Of a stretch of 64,000 bases of DNA, positions 1 to 12,500 are shown in pieces. This DNA comes from Trema orientale (taxonomy: Eukaryota; Streptophyta; Magnoliopsida; Rosales; Cannabaceae). Where the stretch lies: NCBI GenBank assembly GCA_002914845.1, contig JXTC01000248.1, positions 264,761 through 328,760 on the forward strand, in the 5' to 3' direction. The notes under the pieces were generated by a model. It was not told the DNA's origin. It worked only from the letters and a program-made list of their open reading frames with translations, and made no database searches. Position 1 is the first letter of the stretch; each line of letters starts with the position of its first letter. The translations under genes were made by a program, and so were the position numbers.

Positions 1-1850
1 ATTGTTGAAGAAGGCGACCTGAATGTAACAATAATGATTTATATGTAGATCTTATTTGTAGCTTATAACAATAATATTCACGACAAGAAACTGTATTTTT
101 CTTTCTAATATTTGACACTGAAAAACAAAATAAGAACAATAATTATTGGATAACTAAAAAAAAAAACTAAAAATAATGTGTATATATTAAATAATATAAA
201 ACACACATACCTTTGGTTTCTATCTGTACTAGGTCTGTAGCAGAACTAACATTTTGCATGTCAATTTCATGTTGGTGATCATAAGATTGTGATCCTTTTC
301 TTTTATTAATCTTTAATATACTCTTATACCAACCAATATCTCCATACGGATATAATAAAGGATACTGTAAATGATCATAACAACTAAAATAATATTATAT
401 TCTATGACTGAATCCATAATGTGAATTAAAAATAATATCACAACTTCTATATTCTTCTCTAGAATCATCATCTAACTATATTGTAGCAATTTGAGAAGCT
501 TAAGGTGCATTATATACTCGTTGATCTAATTGAAGATATGATTTTATACAAATTTTATAATCTTTTATATCTGTTATATCTTTAAGTTGACGAAAAAAGG
601 AACAATAGGGATTAACTTGTAAAATATCCATTAATACTCGTATAATATTTCCATTAAGCTTAGGGCAATTACTTAATCGATACTCAATTTCATGTTCTGT
701 ATCATAAAAGTAGATATATAAATTAGATGGATGATTATTTGGAGAAAGAAATTCATTTATATAATGGTAAATTTGACCTTATATTTGAAATGTATAAATA
801 CTTTTTTCATTTTTACAGAATGTTTTATCATACTTAACACCAACTGATGTAAAAGAAAAATTTTTATTATAAGCTCGTACATATTTTTGAAGTTCCAAAG
901 CATCGTCTGATGTAGAAGTATATAAATCATATAATTCTTTAGGAGCATCATTTATACTTAAAAATATTTCTCCATTCGAGCAACAAAAGTATTTATTTTC
1001 ATGATAAATTTTTTTGCATTACAGTGTTCACATATTGTTGGCAATTTTAATTGATCAGGTTCTTCTACTATATATTCTAGTAGTTGAGCTTTATTTCTAC
1101 ATTTTCTGTAGTGTATATCTGCACGAAAAAAATACACAGTATAAGTATAATAATCAAATAAGTATGTCACAAGTAACTTATGTTATATATTATGTGAAAC
1201 GAGTTTCATACCATTTTGACTTTTATCAACAACTTCCTTTCTGCATTTATTTGGTGTAGAACTCTCACCTACATAGAAGGCAGGTTTTATTCTATCTCTA
1301 TATCTCGGAAAAAAGAGAAAGATGATAATATCCTTACTGATTTCAAAAATTCTGTCAGTAGCATTGTCAATTTCCTTTCGTTTTTTGTATTCAGTTCCTA
1401 GAACATATAATATTAAATAGGTAATCAGATACGTTGTTTATCAAGATATTAATGTACTTTCTACGGAACAAAAATATTAGTAACAAATAATAGCGAAATC
1501 ATGTTCAAAGATGGTAAGTACAATATACCTTTGCCTGGAGATGATGGATTCTAACATATTAGGACGTGTCAAGTTTTCTGTACTATCACTTACAATATTA
1601 ACATAACTCTGATATGCGGGATCACTACCACAGCATAGAATTTGCTGTCGATCATTGTTCACGGTGATATTACTTCTTTTATCAGGTAATTGATAATCTT
1701 CCGTATAAAGTAGTTCTTTTTTTAGTAACAAACGTGATCTTTTCCTTGCTAGATATTCCATTTGTTGTTTTCTAATTCATTCTTTTTCTGATTCACTCAC
1801 ACTTTGTCTTCTTTGATGATATAATTCTCTCTCATGCTTTCTTTTCGCTT
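1..1850 (-). pseudogene. Helitron helicase gene fragment (N-terminal Helitron_like_N region), decayed
   Basis: Minus-strand translation gives the plant Helitron replicase/helicase N-terminal region in order. First comes a basic stretch and a cysteine pair (CEHCNAKKF, about 1050), then YFCCSNGEIFL (about 1000-960), FTSVGVKYDKTF (about 850), YHYINEF, LYIYFYDTEHEIEYRLS (about 700), LMDILQVNPYCSFFRQL (about 620), and LQYPLLYPYGDIGWY (about 365-325). These are hallmark blocks of the family. The reading frame is damaged: there is a frameshift between CEHCNAKKF and YFCCSNG, and in-frame stops occur before GQIYHYINEF, after QRVYNAP, after SQIATI and before the YPYGD block. An intron is still recognisable at 19-210 (donor GT at 210-209, acceptor AG at 20-19, phase 1), after which GRLLQQ resumes, as in intact relatives. 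The HUH Rep and helicase domains would lie left of base 1. Helitron termini were not found. Confidence 0.85.
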
Positions 1851-3341
1851 CTTTTTTTTTTATTTTTTATTATGACTTCTCTGTCGATTGTTTTGATGAA
1901 TTATCATTTTTTTCCAACAGATATATTAAACTTTGTTGAATCATTTTTAGTTACATTGAAGTTAACATCCCCAGTGTAAAATTTGTTTTTCCTTGTAGTT
2001 ATTTATGTACCTTTTATCATTGCCCAACATCTGCAATGTTTAAAGTACATTCGAAAGTTACTCCAAAAACAGTAGAATATGATAAAACCAACAAAAAAAA
2101 AAAAAAAAACTTCAGAAAATCACTGTATAAGGGATTGGGTAAATGAGTCGGACAAAATTATATGAATAAAATGGATAGCTCATTAAATACAAATCAATTC
2201 AATATAATATTAGTAGCACACATTTATATAACAAATGTGTGTAAAAAAAATTACCCAGGAAAATATTATTGAAAACTGAACATCAAATCCTCAATACATC
2301 AACAACAAGATAAACAATACCCAAGTATGAAGATCGGAACTAAATCTATACATGTAAAAAACTAAAATGATCAAATAAAAAACATTTAAGCATATGAAAA
2401 TCAGAAATATATTGTCTCTGTATAGTTCACTAAGTATGTGATAATATCAATCTAAAGAATATTTTGAACCACAACAGAGAATACAAATAATGAATTAATA
2501 AATTTAATCAATTTTAAATTACAAATCATAATTAGTATTGCAATATCAAAAGCTACCAAATGAGCAAAGTGCAATGAAAATTAAAGAAGAAAAAAAAAGG
2601 AGAAAAAAGGAAAAAGGAATCCATCATTAGCAAAGTAGCTCTAGTAGATTCTGTAGTTTTGCTCTATCTAGTAATTTTTTAAATCAAGCAGATCAAAATA
2701 TAAAAGACAAGACCCAAATTTAAAGAACAACATTTGTAAATTTTAGTTTTTGTAAGCACAAATGATAATTAATTCCAGTATTACACAAATATACAATTTT
2801 CGTAATCAGATTTGAGCAATATACTGCACCAAGCAACACATATCAAAGCCGAACAATTTACTCAATTATCAGTATAATAAAAATTTATTGAAGCCCAAAT
2901 AGGAAAAGTATGAGTTTAGAACATGTATTAATCTTGCAAAGAACTGCAGTCTTGCACATGAAAGAAAAAGAAATGGTGTCGTGTACACTTGTTTTGAATG
3001 GAAGATAAATCGAGAAGAAAAAAAGAAAAAAAAAATCATAGTTGTCGATTGTCAAAGAGAAGAAGAAGAGGAAAACTTTGGGAGATAAATACGAAATAAG
3101 TGCACTTAAATCTAACTAATATAGTCTAAATAAATATTAAAGGAAGTAAAAGAAATATGTGTCTTTAGGGAAAAGGAAAAATTATGTGCTGAGTAAAAAG
3201 TTAAAAGACACGTGTTTAGTTTCCTTAAAATACAAAATAAATCCTGGTCATAAGTTAAAAAGTTCGTGTGATGAGTCATGTACTAAGTTAAATAGACACA
3301 CATAAACCTCTTCACAAATGAAGACTTGTCAAAAAAATAAA
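1851..3341. other. AT-rich intergenic DNA, no gene seen
   Basis: Strongly AT-rich with homopurine and poly-A runs (2094-2110, 2590-2620, 3018-3035). No reading frame with protein-family character was recognised on either strand. Part of it could be the 5' non-coding portion of the Helitron, but I could not identify a Helitron 5' end. Confidence 0.5.
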
Positions 3342-4274
3342 GGGTTAATGGCACCATTAGTCCTCAACTTATGATCATTTTGGTATATTGGTCCTCAATC
3401 TTTTTTTTTTGGTGGCATTTAAGTCCTAAACGTTTATTTTTTTGGCACCATTGGTCCTTTTGGCATATTCTATCCAAGATTCTGTTAAAATTTATTTGAA
3501 TGAGAGAAATTTTACACTATTGATCTCGAATTTTCAATTGTTTAACAATTTGGTCTATAATTTTTTTTCTTTTGGTATTCATATTTCTGATTAACAATAA
3601 TGCATTTGCCAATCTTTCAGAAAATTAAAATTCAAAGACGGATATAAAACAAACAGTTCATTTAAAAACTAAATTCTTAAAAAAAAAATTATACTAATAA
3701 ACCTTAGTTTGTGTCAAACTAGAGTAACTTTATGAATAAAAAATAATTATCTTATACCACTTTTAAAACTAAAAAATTTTTGCATACAGTCATATACGCT
3801 TTTACACTAGTCAAATTTGACTGAAAATTTACTACATCCATTAAATATTCATGTAATTATGAATGGTTATTCTAAAAAATTAATTAACTATTTGCAGCAA
3901 ATAAACCCGAAAAGTTTTATAGTTTTCCATTAAATGTTCATTTCTTTATGTAATTGCATTTATCAATATTTTGAAAAATTAGTTTTTTAGAATTTTAAAT
4001 TTTTTGAAAGATTGACAGATATAATATTGTTAATTGGAAATATGAATACTAAAAAAAATTATAGATCAAATTATTAAACAATTAAACATTCGAGATACTG
4101 GTGTAAAATTTTTCTCATTCAAATAAATTTTAATAGAATTTTGGATGGAATATGCCAAAAGAACCAATGATGCCAAAAAAACAAACGTTTAGGACTTAAA
4201 TGCCACAAAAAAAAAAGTTGAGGACTAATATGCGAAAATGATCACAGGTTGGGGACCAATGGTGCCATTAACCC
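3342..4274. mobile_element. Non-autonomous long-TIR element, Mutator-like (MULE-type)
   Basis: The termini are perfect inverted copies at the tips (GGGTTAATGGCACCATT at the left, AATGGTGCCATTAACCC at the right). The inverted repeat continues inward for nearly 300 bp on each side (about 3342-3640 against 3975-4274). Immediately outside both ends is the same 9-bp direct repeat AAAAATAAA (3333-3341 and 4275-4283), the target-site duplication length typical of Mutator-like elements. The 330-bp middle has no coding capacity. The element is 933 bp long. The AT-rich TSD could match partly by chance, but its placement exactly at both tips makes the call strong. Confidence 0.85.
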
Positions 4275-4280
4275 AAAAAT

Positions 4281-4373
4281 AAAAACAAAAGGAATGCAGC
4301 AGCTGGACGTCCTGGTTAGAATAAAAAAACAAAAACAAAATAAATGAAGCAGCTGGACGTCCTGGTTAGAATA
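4281..4373. repeat. 50-bp tandem duplication
   Basis: Two copies with a 50-bp period, 4281-4323 and 4331-4373. Each carries AGCTGGACGTCCTGGTTAGA preceded by an A-rich block. The array lies directly beside the right target-site duplication of the 3342-4274 element and partly overlaps it. Confidence 0.85.
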
Positions 4374-4494
4374 CCAATGCACATCACCGTTATATATATA
4401 TATAGAGAGAGATATACACGTAGTATATAAATTTAGGAAACTAAAGTGCTTCCCGTTACTCTTCGTTGGGCATATAATCTCTTCAAGGGCCTTA

Positions 4495-4766
4495 TAGAAA
4501 TATGATCAAATTTTAGACCCAATTTAAGTAAATATCCCTTTATCAAATGTTATAGAAAAATGTCCGGTATATATGTTTATATACCAAGTATAAAATTTTA
4601 TATACTAAGTATAAAAAATTATATACTCAGTACATTTTAGTACAGTAACTGAAATTGGTAGATAAACATATCTACCAAGTGTAAAAATATATATACCTGG
4701 ACATTTAGCTATAAAATTTTAAAAGTGGATATCTACTTAATCAAATTTAAAATATTGGTCATCCAC
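4495..4766. mobile_element. Small AT-rich MITE with about 90-bp terminal inverted repeats
   Basis: The left arm (about 4495-4590) and right arm (about 4680-4766) are imperfect inverted copies; for example TTTAAGTAAATATCC at the left pairs with GGATATCTACTTAAT at the right, and AAAAATGTCCGGTATATAT pairs with the right arm around 4690. The centre is made of repeated TATACTAAGTATAAAA-type units. There is no coding capacity and no clean target-site duplication was identified, so the superfamily is unassigned. Confidence 0.65.
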
Positions 4767-5097
4767 CTAAATTTCTCTCTCTTTTTCAAAGTCCCCACAT
4801 CGTCTTGGGCCTTGACTCCACCTAAACAAACATCATCTTTCTCCCTTTAGTTTAGACAAATATCACTTTAAGCTTTTTTTCCTATCAATAACTCTTAACA
4901 TGCTCAAGTTAACAAAACACGACAAAATAAGATAAAGGCATCCCCAAAAAAATAATTATTAAGCATAAAATTAAGTTGGAAAAGAATGTAAATAATGTAT
5001 AAATATGAGCACATCACCGGTACACCAAAACATGTCCAAATATTTGATTGACAATCAGAGATTACACAAGATAGGAAACAATCAATCAAATGATTAT
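4767..5097. other. Intergenic, nothing recognised
   Basis: Short spacer between two MITE-like elements. No gene or structured motif was seen. Confidence 0.5.
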
Positions 5098-6361
5098 GGG
5101 CCCGTTTGGTTGAACAATTCACCACTATTTTAATTCTAAACCCATTTAAATGGGCATTTGTTTCAACTATTTTGCAATTCAATTCTAATCGTCCATTTAG
5201 TTTTTTCACTATTTGAATGGTCTAATTTGTGTAGAATATAGAATGGAAGGCCTAAGTTATATTTGGATAGGTCATTTCAACAGTAGTCCAAAAAAGGGGT
5301 TCAAACCCTATTTGCACAGTAAATCCTTGAAGACTTGTCGTCTTCTTCACTTCTCTTCTTCTATGCTTCTCTTCTATTTCTTGTCCTACGGCACCCCACT
5401 CCACCCAGCTGACTCTCCTCTCCTCTCCTCTCTTCTCCTCTCTCTTTCAACGGTGGCACTGCAAGCAACTATATGAGTTGGATGGAAACAAACGCACCAA
5501 GAATTTCAATCCTATAAAACCCATAAGACTGATGAGGATTGGCATCCTAGCCAGAAGCCCACAGAGAATAAGGAAAGCCCACAAAGAGAATAAGGAATAT
5601 AAATTTCTTTTTGCTTTTAGGATTTGAAAGTTCTTAACTGTTAAATCTATTTCTACATATTACTAACTTTTTTCGGACAAACTACAGTAAATTAATTTTT
5701 TCTATAATTGTTTTTGTAGTTGTATTTTTTATTTATATGTTGAATGAAGTTGTTGGTAGAAAAAGGATTCTTTTGATATCTTTACCTATTTGCTGATAAT
5801 GTCCATCTAATTACTTAGCTCAGTTGTTACTGTATTCATAATATTCATGAATGAAAAAGATTTTTTGTTCTAACAGGGGATCGATGTTTTGGGCTTGAAC
5901 GGCAGTTTAGAGGACTATAGATGAAACTAATAATAAAGACATATACTCGTTAGATCCTAGTTCTATCGATAAAACTAATTAATCACTAATAAAATATGAA
6001 CAAAAGAAAAAAAATACTACTAATAAAACAAAAATTGACAATTGGAAACAAATTTCCATCAACTGATCAATCATCAAATATAACATAAAGGAAATATGTA
6101 AAAGATGCTTTAATATACAAATAAAAGTTTCAGCATTCCAAACGCACATTCAGTTTTTTTTTTTTTTTCAATTCGAATTGACCATTTCAGGGTCTCAGCC
6201 AAATATCCATTTTGATATTTTCACAGTTCCAATATACCATTCTAATAAATTGTCCAAAACATTAATTTCGTTACCATTCAAATGTCTACCATTCCAATTA
6301 TTACTCATTCTATTATTTCCATTCAAATGTATCCGTTCAAATGTCTGAACCAAACGGGCCC
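5098..6361. mobile_element. PIF/Harbinger-like non-autonomous element
   Basis: Begins GGGCCCGTTTGGTT and ends AACCAAACGGGCCC, a perfect 14-bp terminal inverted repeat that closely resembles the PIF/Tourist terminus. A 3-bp direct repeat TAT lies on both sides (5095-5097 and 6362-6364), matching the 3-bp target duplication of this superfamily, although TAA/TTA is the usual triplet. The 1264-bp body has no transposase reading frame. Inside it, a CT-rich tract (about 5330-5455) and an ATGGAAACAAACGCACC-like motif near 5482 suggest it is composite, perhaps with a smaller related element occupying about 5098-5500. Confidence 0.7.
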
Positions 6362-6364
6362 TAT

Positions 6365-9300
6365 ATTTGTCAAGTAATAATATGTCTTAATGCTCTATTG
6401 TGCAAATATCAATATTAATTATTTCTAAGACAAATATTCAATCAATTCAACCCGAATTTCACGATTCTGCATATATTTAGTGATCCTATGCATATATACA
6501 TATATATATATGGTAAACACTAAAAAAAACTCAGCAAATTAATTATTTGGTTGAATGTTATAACCATTCATGTTGCAATATGAAGCATGCGAACATATAC
6601 TCTTTCATAACTCTTAAAATCAGATAACAGAATTCAAAAAAAGAATTATTTTGTACTCAAAAAATGTTACTGTTGGATTCCTAAGATATTATAGATTATT
6701 ATTTTTTTTGTCTAAATGGTTGCTTTTCAGTTATTTCTGTGGATGTCAATAAGCAATTTAAAAGAATAAAAACGTTTCTGCAACAATTTTAAACTCTAAT
6801 TTTAACCGTATATGTGAATCCGGTGAAATTTAATAAAAGAAGACAAATACATGATTTTATTTGATATTAATATTAAGACGTAATTTTTTTCTTTTAATAA
6901 AAGAGTAGATTTTTTATGATATTATCCCTATCCCTACTAAAAAGTCACATCTTTAAATAATATCGTTATTATGCCCGAACCACTTAACTAAGACCGCTCA
7001 ACAAATATTTTGGAATTTTCAAATAAGAAAAATAAAAAATAAGGAATAATATATAGAGCTGTTTTGTGGAGACAATATACTGTTCTGGTGGTAACTACCG
7101 CTGTTAAGTGTTAACTAAAACGTCGGTCCGCGTCGACAGAACACATTGCTCTAATTTATGACCCAAAAAAAAAAAAAAGCAAAAAGCTTTACGCATGTAA
7201 CATGGGAGAAAAAAAAAAGACTTTTGTAGTTTTGTTTTATAGAGTAGGCAAAGGGAGAGGACCCTTTAAGCGGTGGTCTCTGACTCTCTGCCCAAATGAG
7301 AAGAGGGTACAATTACGAAACAAACCCTCCAGTTGAGTAAGCCTAACGAATAAATAAATAGAAAAAGCAAAAACAATAAAAGAAAGAGAAACAAGAAGAA
7401 ACAAACCCAATAAAAAATTAAAAACACAAAATAAACAAGCATGCCAAAAATGGCGACCACCGACAGTGCCTCTAGTAAGCCAACGAGAGAGGTACATCCT
7501 GCCACGGGCAACAACCGGTGGATTCGGGGCCAGCCTGTCCACAGCAAACCGAATAATTAATGAAAATGTTTTTTGTGATTAGTTATTGGATGACTACGTC
7601 ACGTTCCTGAAAGAGACGTACTAACACCGCAATGACCCACGTGTCGAAATACTATTGGTGTACTCGAGTAAAGTCAATCGGAGCTCGAAACGTTGTATTG
7701 TTGACAACCAACGGAGAGAAGACACGTGGTAGAACTGACTAAAGACTATCATAGGAGAGACTTATGTGATTTCAGCTCTTGACGCGCAGCTCAGTCAGCA
7801 GCTACAGCTTGTCTTAGCGGCTTGTTAAAGAAAAGAAACATCTCTAATCCGGAAATCGGCTTACTTAAATACGGAAAAGTGTAGTAATTTTGTTAATCAA
7901 CTTATTTTCAGTAGGGCTCTAATCCAATTAAAAATTTAAAATATTTTTTAGAATCAACATGTTAATAAGTGAAAATTGGTGCCTAAATCAAACCAATCTA
8001 AAAAATTTGCCTTTTATTATTATTATTACTTTTTTCAAACTTACCGTGTTTAATCTTTTTCATCGTGAAATGAGACATTTGTTAATATCTTTCGTGCTGA
8101 CACCTTGTTGAAAACTATCTCATTTCTAGTATTTCTCGAGAAAAAAAAATCAACTTTGAACTAAAATATCAAAAAAATTGAAGGAATTAGATCTTTCAAA
8201 ACGTGACATCATCTGATATACTATTCTAATACTTTTTACATGTTGATGCCAAAATGTGGTACAACAATAAGAATAGTAGTTTGCGATAAAAAATCAGTTA
8301 ATTATAATAAACGACACTCGATTTATAGTAGTTCAGCTAGAAATTCAATTGGCCTATGTCTATTGTAGTCAAATTTATTGAGAGGAATTAACACTTACAG
8401 GAAGCTCAGATTTGTGAGAATCATTGATCTGAGTGGAGAAGCTATAGATGATCTCATTTCATTATTTTTGGGATCTATATATAGCCGAAAAAGCAGTATT
8501 TGCTTTTGACAAATGATAGTGGGACAGGTGGAGGTAATTAACAATGAGTTGGCATAGGTCAAAAGTCGGTGGAATGTTTCCCACGTGCCTTGTTCAGTAT
8601 ACCGCACTATCTATTAAATAATTGACTTGAATTATTTCCTGAATAAAGCAACTCGCATAGGCATGGTGAGCAACTGTGAGCGCGAATATTCACCTCGCTA
8701 TCGAAGTGATAGGAATTCTTCATGCAATATAGACATTCTAATAATATAGCACCCATATTAGGCATGATAAAGTTATGACTTAAAAAATCATTTTACATCA
8801 AGTTTTTAATATAATTGTTTATTCATGATAAACATTATAGCTCCATAAAGCAATATCCTATGGGAACTAAAGCCCCTCAATTTTTTTTTCGAAATAGAAA
8901 AATTTAGAATAAGCTGATAATATAGATAATGGCACCAATTGTATTTTTTTTTAAACCTATATTTGGGATATCGTTTTAGTCAATTAAAATGTACTATGTA
9001 CATTTTTTATAGTAGAAAATAAAAGAGAAATAATATTAATAATATATGTCTTTTTATGCACATTATTATAGATGATTCAATGACTAAAAAAAAATACTTA
9101 TTGCACTGAGAATCATAGATAAAATATTAATCTAACTCCGTGGATCGCTCCATTTATATTTGTAATTATTTGTTAACAAATCTCTTATGAGTGATACAAA
9201 GCTGGAGCCTTAGCCGCTACAACATACAGATTTTGCTGTCCGTAAAGGGTTGGTCACCAGTAACCGGTGTATCCGGTAAAATAATAAAATAATGAGCAAA
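6365..9300. other. Intergenic region upstream of the cellulose synthase gene
   Basis: No protein gene recognised. A relatively GC-rich island at about 7080-7850 contains ACGTG cores (CCACGTGTCG near 7637, GACACGTGGTAG near 7721) that could be ABRE/G-box-type sites. A membrane-like open frame on the minus strand at 7237-7547 is low-complexity and shows no family character. Confidence 0.4.
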
Positions 9301-9403
9301 ACAAAGCGATAAAAAGACAAGCTTACAGATAGCTGTAAGGAGTAGAGAGAGAGAGTACGGCAATGGCGTATTGAACGGGCGAAGAATTCAGGGTCTCTTC
9401 TCC

Positions 9404-9426
9404 TTCTTCTTCTTCTTCTTCTTCTT
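9404..9426 (+). repeat. TCT microsatellite in the CESA1 5' leader
   Basis: TTC/TCT trinucleotide run 140 bp upstream of the CESA1 start codon, preceded by a short GA run near 9342. Pyrimidine tracts are common in plant 5' leaders. Confidence 0.8.
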
Positions 9427-9564
9427 TACGCCCATTTTTCTCTCACTCTACATTTCGATCTGTAAATAACAGAACCAGATTCGTCTTGCTGCGGATAACA
9501 CTGTAAAGATCAGCCATTGAAGGCTCAGGCTGAGTGAGGAATCAAAGAGAAGGAGAAGAAAAAC

Positions 9565-12500
9565 ATGGACCCCAATGCCGGAATGGTTGCCGGCTCTTAC
9601 AATAGGAACGAGTTCGTTCGGATTCGCCACGATTCCGATAGTGGGGTTAGTCTAGTCTTTCCGCACATTTTCATTTTTTTTTTTTAATTCATTTTATTTG
9701 CGTTGCCCTGAGTAGATCTGACGCGTAATTTTGCCGAACTGAGTTCTCACTTCATGATTTTTTTTTCATTTTTTTCGCTCTTTATTTCGGACGATTCTGA
9801 AATATTTAGCTTACTTTCTTGGTAGGGGGATTATGTAGTATTTTCTTTCTTTTTTTTTTTTTAAATTTTTTATAAAAATTTGTGAATATAGTTTTGTTTG
9901 TAGTGATTGGGTATGGTGCTTGGATCTGAATAGTGGGTCTCTCGAAATGGATAGTGGGAAATTGTTTGAGTCAATTTTGGAATTGTTGTAGCTCTAATTT
10001 TCGGATTTTGGTTGTTTTTATCGGAGTGGTGAAATGAGTGCGTTTTTTTTTTTTTATTGAGATGTTGAAAATGTTCTTATTAGTGACTTTGATTTGTGTG
10101 TCTTGGTTTGGAATTTGAGTGTATGATTGGCTGATAACGCCTGTTTTTCATCGTTTGGTTTGTACTTTAATTACTGTTTTTATGTTTGCATGTAATCAAC
10201 TTGGGGTACTGGTCTGGTAATGTCTTCTATTGTTATCTGCCTCGTGACAAGTGCTGAGATGTGCGTCTTTTTGTTTATGTACTCTCTCAACTAGGCCCAT
10301 ATCTTGAGATCGTTACTCTTTTCATCTGGGGTTAGTTCGATAAAGGGTTTCCAGAATTTAGTAGCATGTATTGATTAGTTGGGTGGTTTTTATCTGGCTC
10401 AAGTATGCTGTTAATTTGTTTAGTTGCCTGTAAAGATTTGTAGTCCGTATACTGAGTTGGAAGCTGAAACTGCCTGCATTTCGTTTCTGGTGTCCATTCG
10501 ATTTGAATATTTATGTAATGAAAGAAGGATCGAGAGTGTATTTTCTGGTAGGAAGTTTGAGTTTTCATTCTTCATTTGGACTTTTTATGTGTTCTTTCAT
10601 TTGGTTCTTCTTTCTTTCATTGATAATAATGATATTAAAGTGGAGTAAGAAAAATTAGTTTATTTAAAAGTTTGTTTTTTGTTCTTTCATTGAGCCATGT
10701 TAATAACTAATCTTCCGTTGTTCTAATTTGAATGTTGTTTTTAATAATGCAGCCCAAACCCATGGAGCATTTGAAGGGCCAAATTTGTGAGATCTGTGGG
10801 GCTAGTGTTGGTCTGACAGCCACTGGCGATGTATTTGTTGCCTGCAATGAGTGTGCCTACCCAGTTTGCCGGCCTTGTTATGAGTATGAAAGAAAAGAGG
10901 GGGACCAGTCTTGCCCCAAGTGCAAGACTAGGTATCCAAGGCACAAGGGTAAGCCAGGCTGATATTTTCACGGCAAGAAAAGCTAGGCTGGTTTTTTCAT
11001 GTTTCATTCGGAATAGTGCATCATCTTGGGTTTGTAATGTGTGACTGATGTATTTTAGGGAGTGCTCGAGTGGATGGAGATGATGAGGAGGATGGAGATG
11101 ATGATTTGGAGAATGAGTTCAATTATGCTCAAGGAAACAGCGATGCAAGACGTCGGTGGCAAGTAGATGATGCTGACCTCTCATCTTCCTCTAGACACGA
11201 ATCTCAGCAGCCAGTTCCCCTCCTCACTAATGGACAGCCGGTAGGAAATTAAAACAATATCCTTAGATCGTTTTAATGTCTGTATGTATCTCTACATTTA
11301 TGTAGGCTCATTTTGGTTAATGTTGGTTTTTTTCCCTCCTTATTTGTTATTATATTATTTCCATTCTAGAATTATCTCACTCAATGGATTGCCTAATTTT
11401 TGGGGTGTGTTCAGGGGCAATATGCGTTCACCCATCAGGAATAATCACAATATCATTATGTTCTTGTCACATTATTTTGTTAAAGTTCTCATTGACCTTT
11501 GGCCATTAAGAGATATGTTCTAGTTATGTCCTTTTGTGATTCTTTAGTTGCTGATAGAATGAGAGGAAAAAAAACATTAAAGTAGGGATGTGTTCCACGG
11601 GATTGGTACTCTCACTTCGAGTAACTATTGCAACCAAAGTGAAAATTGTAGGCTCCGTACGTTGCAATCTTACAGGAGCAGTTTGCGCACCTTTCTTCTT
11701 GTTGATGTGCCCATTATTTGTTTAGGTATCTGGTGAGATTCCCTGTGCTACACCTGATAACCAATCTGTGAGAACTACGTCGGGTCCTTTGGGTCCTGGG
11801 GACAAACATCTTCCATATGTTGATCCTCGGCTTCCAGGTACTGATAGAGCTTGATATTCATAATAGAAGAATTCTTTTGAATCTTCTATTATTTGTAAGG
11901 CTTATTTGAAGATCCATTGACTGTGCTATTTTCGATTACAGTTCCAGTGAGAATTGTGGATCCATCAAAGGACTTGAATTCTTATGGGCTTGGTAATGTT
12001 GACTGGAAAGAAAGGGTAGAAGGTTGGAAGCTCAAACAAGATAAAAATATAATGCAGGTGACCAGCAGATATAATGATGGGAAGGGAGACATGGAAGGAA
12101 CTGGTTCAAATGGAGAAGAACTCCAAATGTGAGCACATTGAGTAAAGCTTTATTTTGCTAATTTTAGAAACTTGAAGCCTTGTGACCTTGTTTTGTTTTT
12201 GCTTAATCTCTAAACAAATTTATTATTTGAATTGCATTGAAGTTTGTTTTACTGTGTACTCATATGGCTTTAAATTATTTATAGCCCTGGGATGTTTAAT
12301 CTTGTAGTAAGTTTACTCCTCTCCTCTATGTGCAATTAAATCTTCATATTTTCTCATATTTTTTCTTATTACTAGTCTGCAATTATGTGATGTTGGAGCA
12401 TGAATTTTGTCACTGGATCCTACAAAATCAAAAAATGTGTTATTCTCTCCCTATTCCCTTCATGCATATGGTTGGGTGTTTGCTTGTACTTTTTTCTGAA

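Noticed and set aside
757-951. Separate small minus-strand protein
   Set aside because: It is an out-of-frame reading of the Helitron helicase remnant; the correct frame shows the FTSVGVKYDKTF block.
5330-5460. CT-rich tract as a possible promoter or gene leader
   Set aside because: It lies inside the PIF/Harbinger-like element and no gene follows it.
7237-7547. Two overlapping minus-strand open frames with a hydrophobic stretch
   Set aside because: The hydrophobic run comes from an A-rich plus strand. No family motif, no plausible splice partners, and two overlapping frames look equally 'coding'.
10332-10648. Open frames on both strands in CESA1 intron 1
   Set aside because: Intronic; the CESA1 exons on either side join in frame without them.
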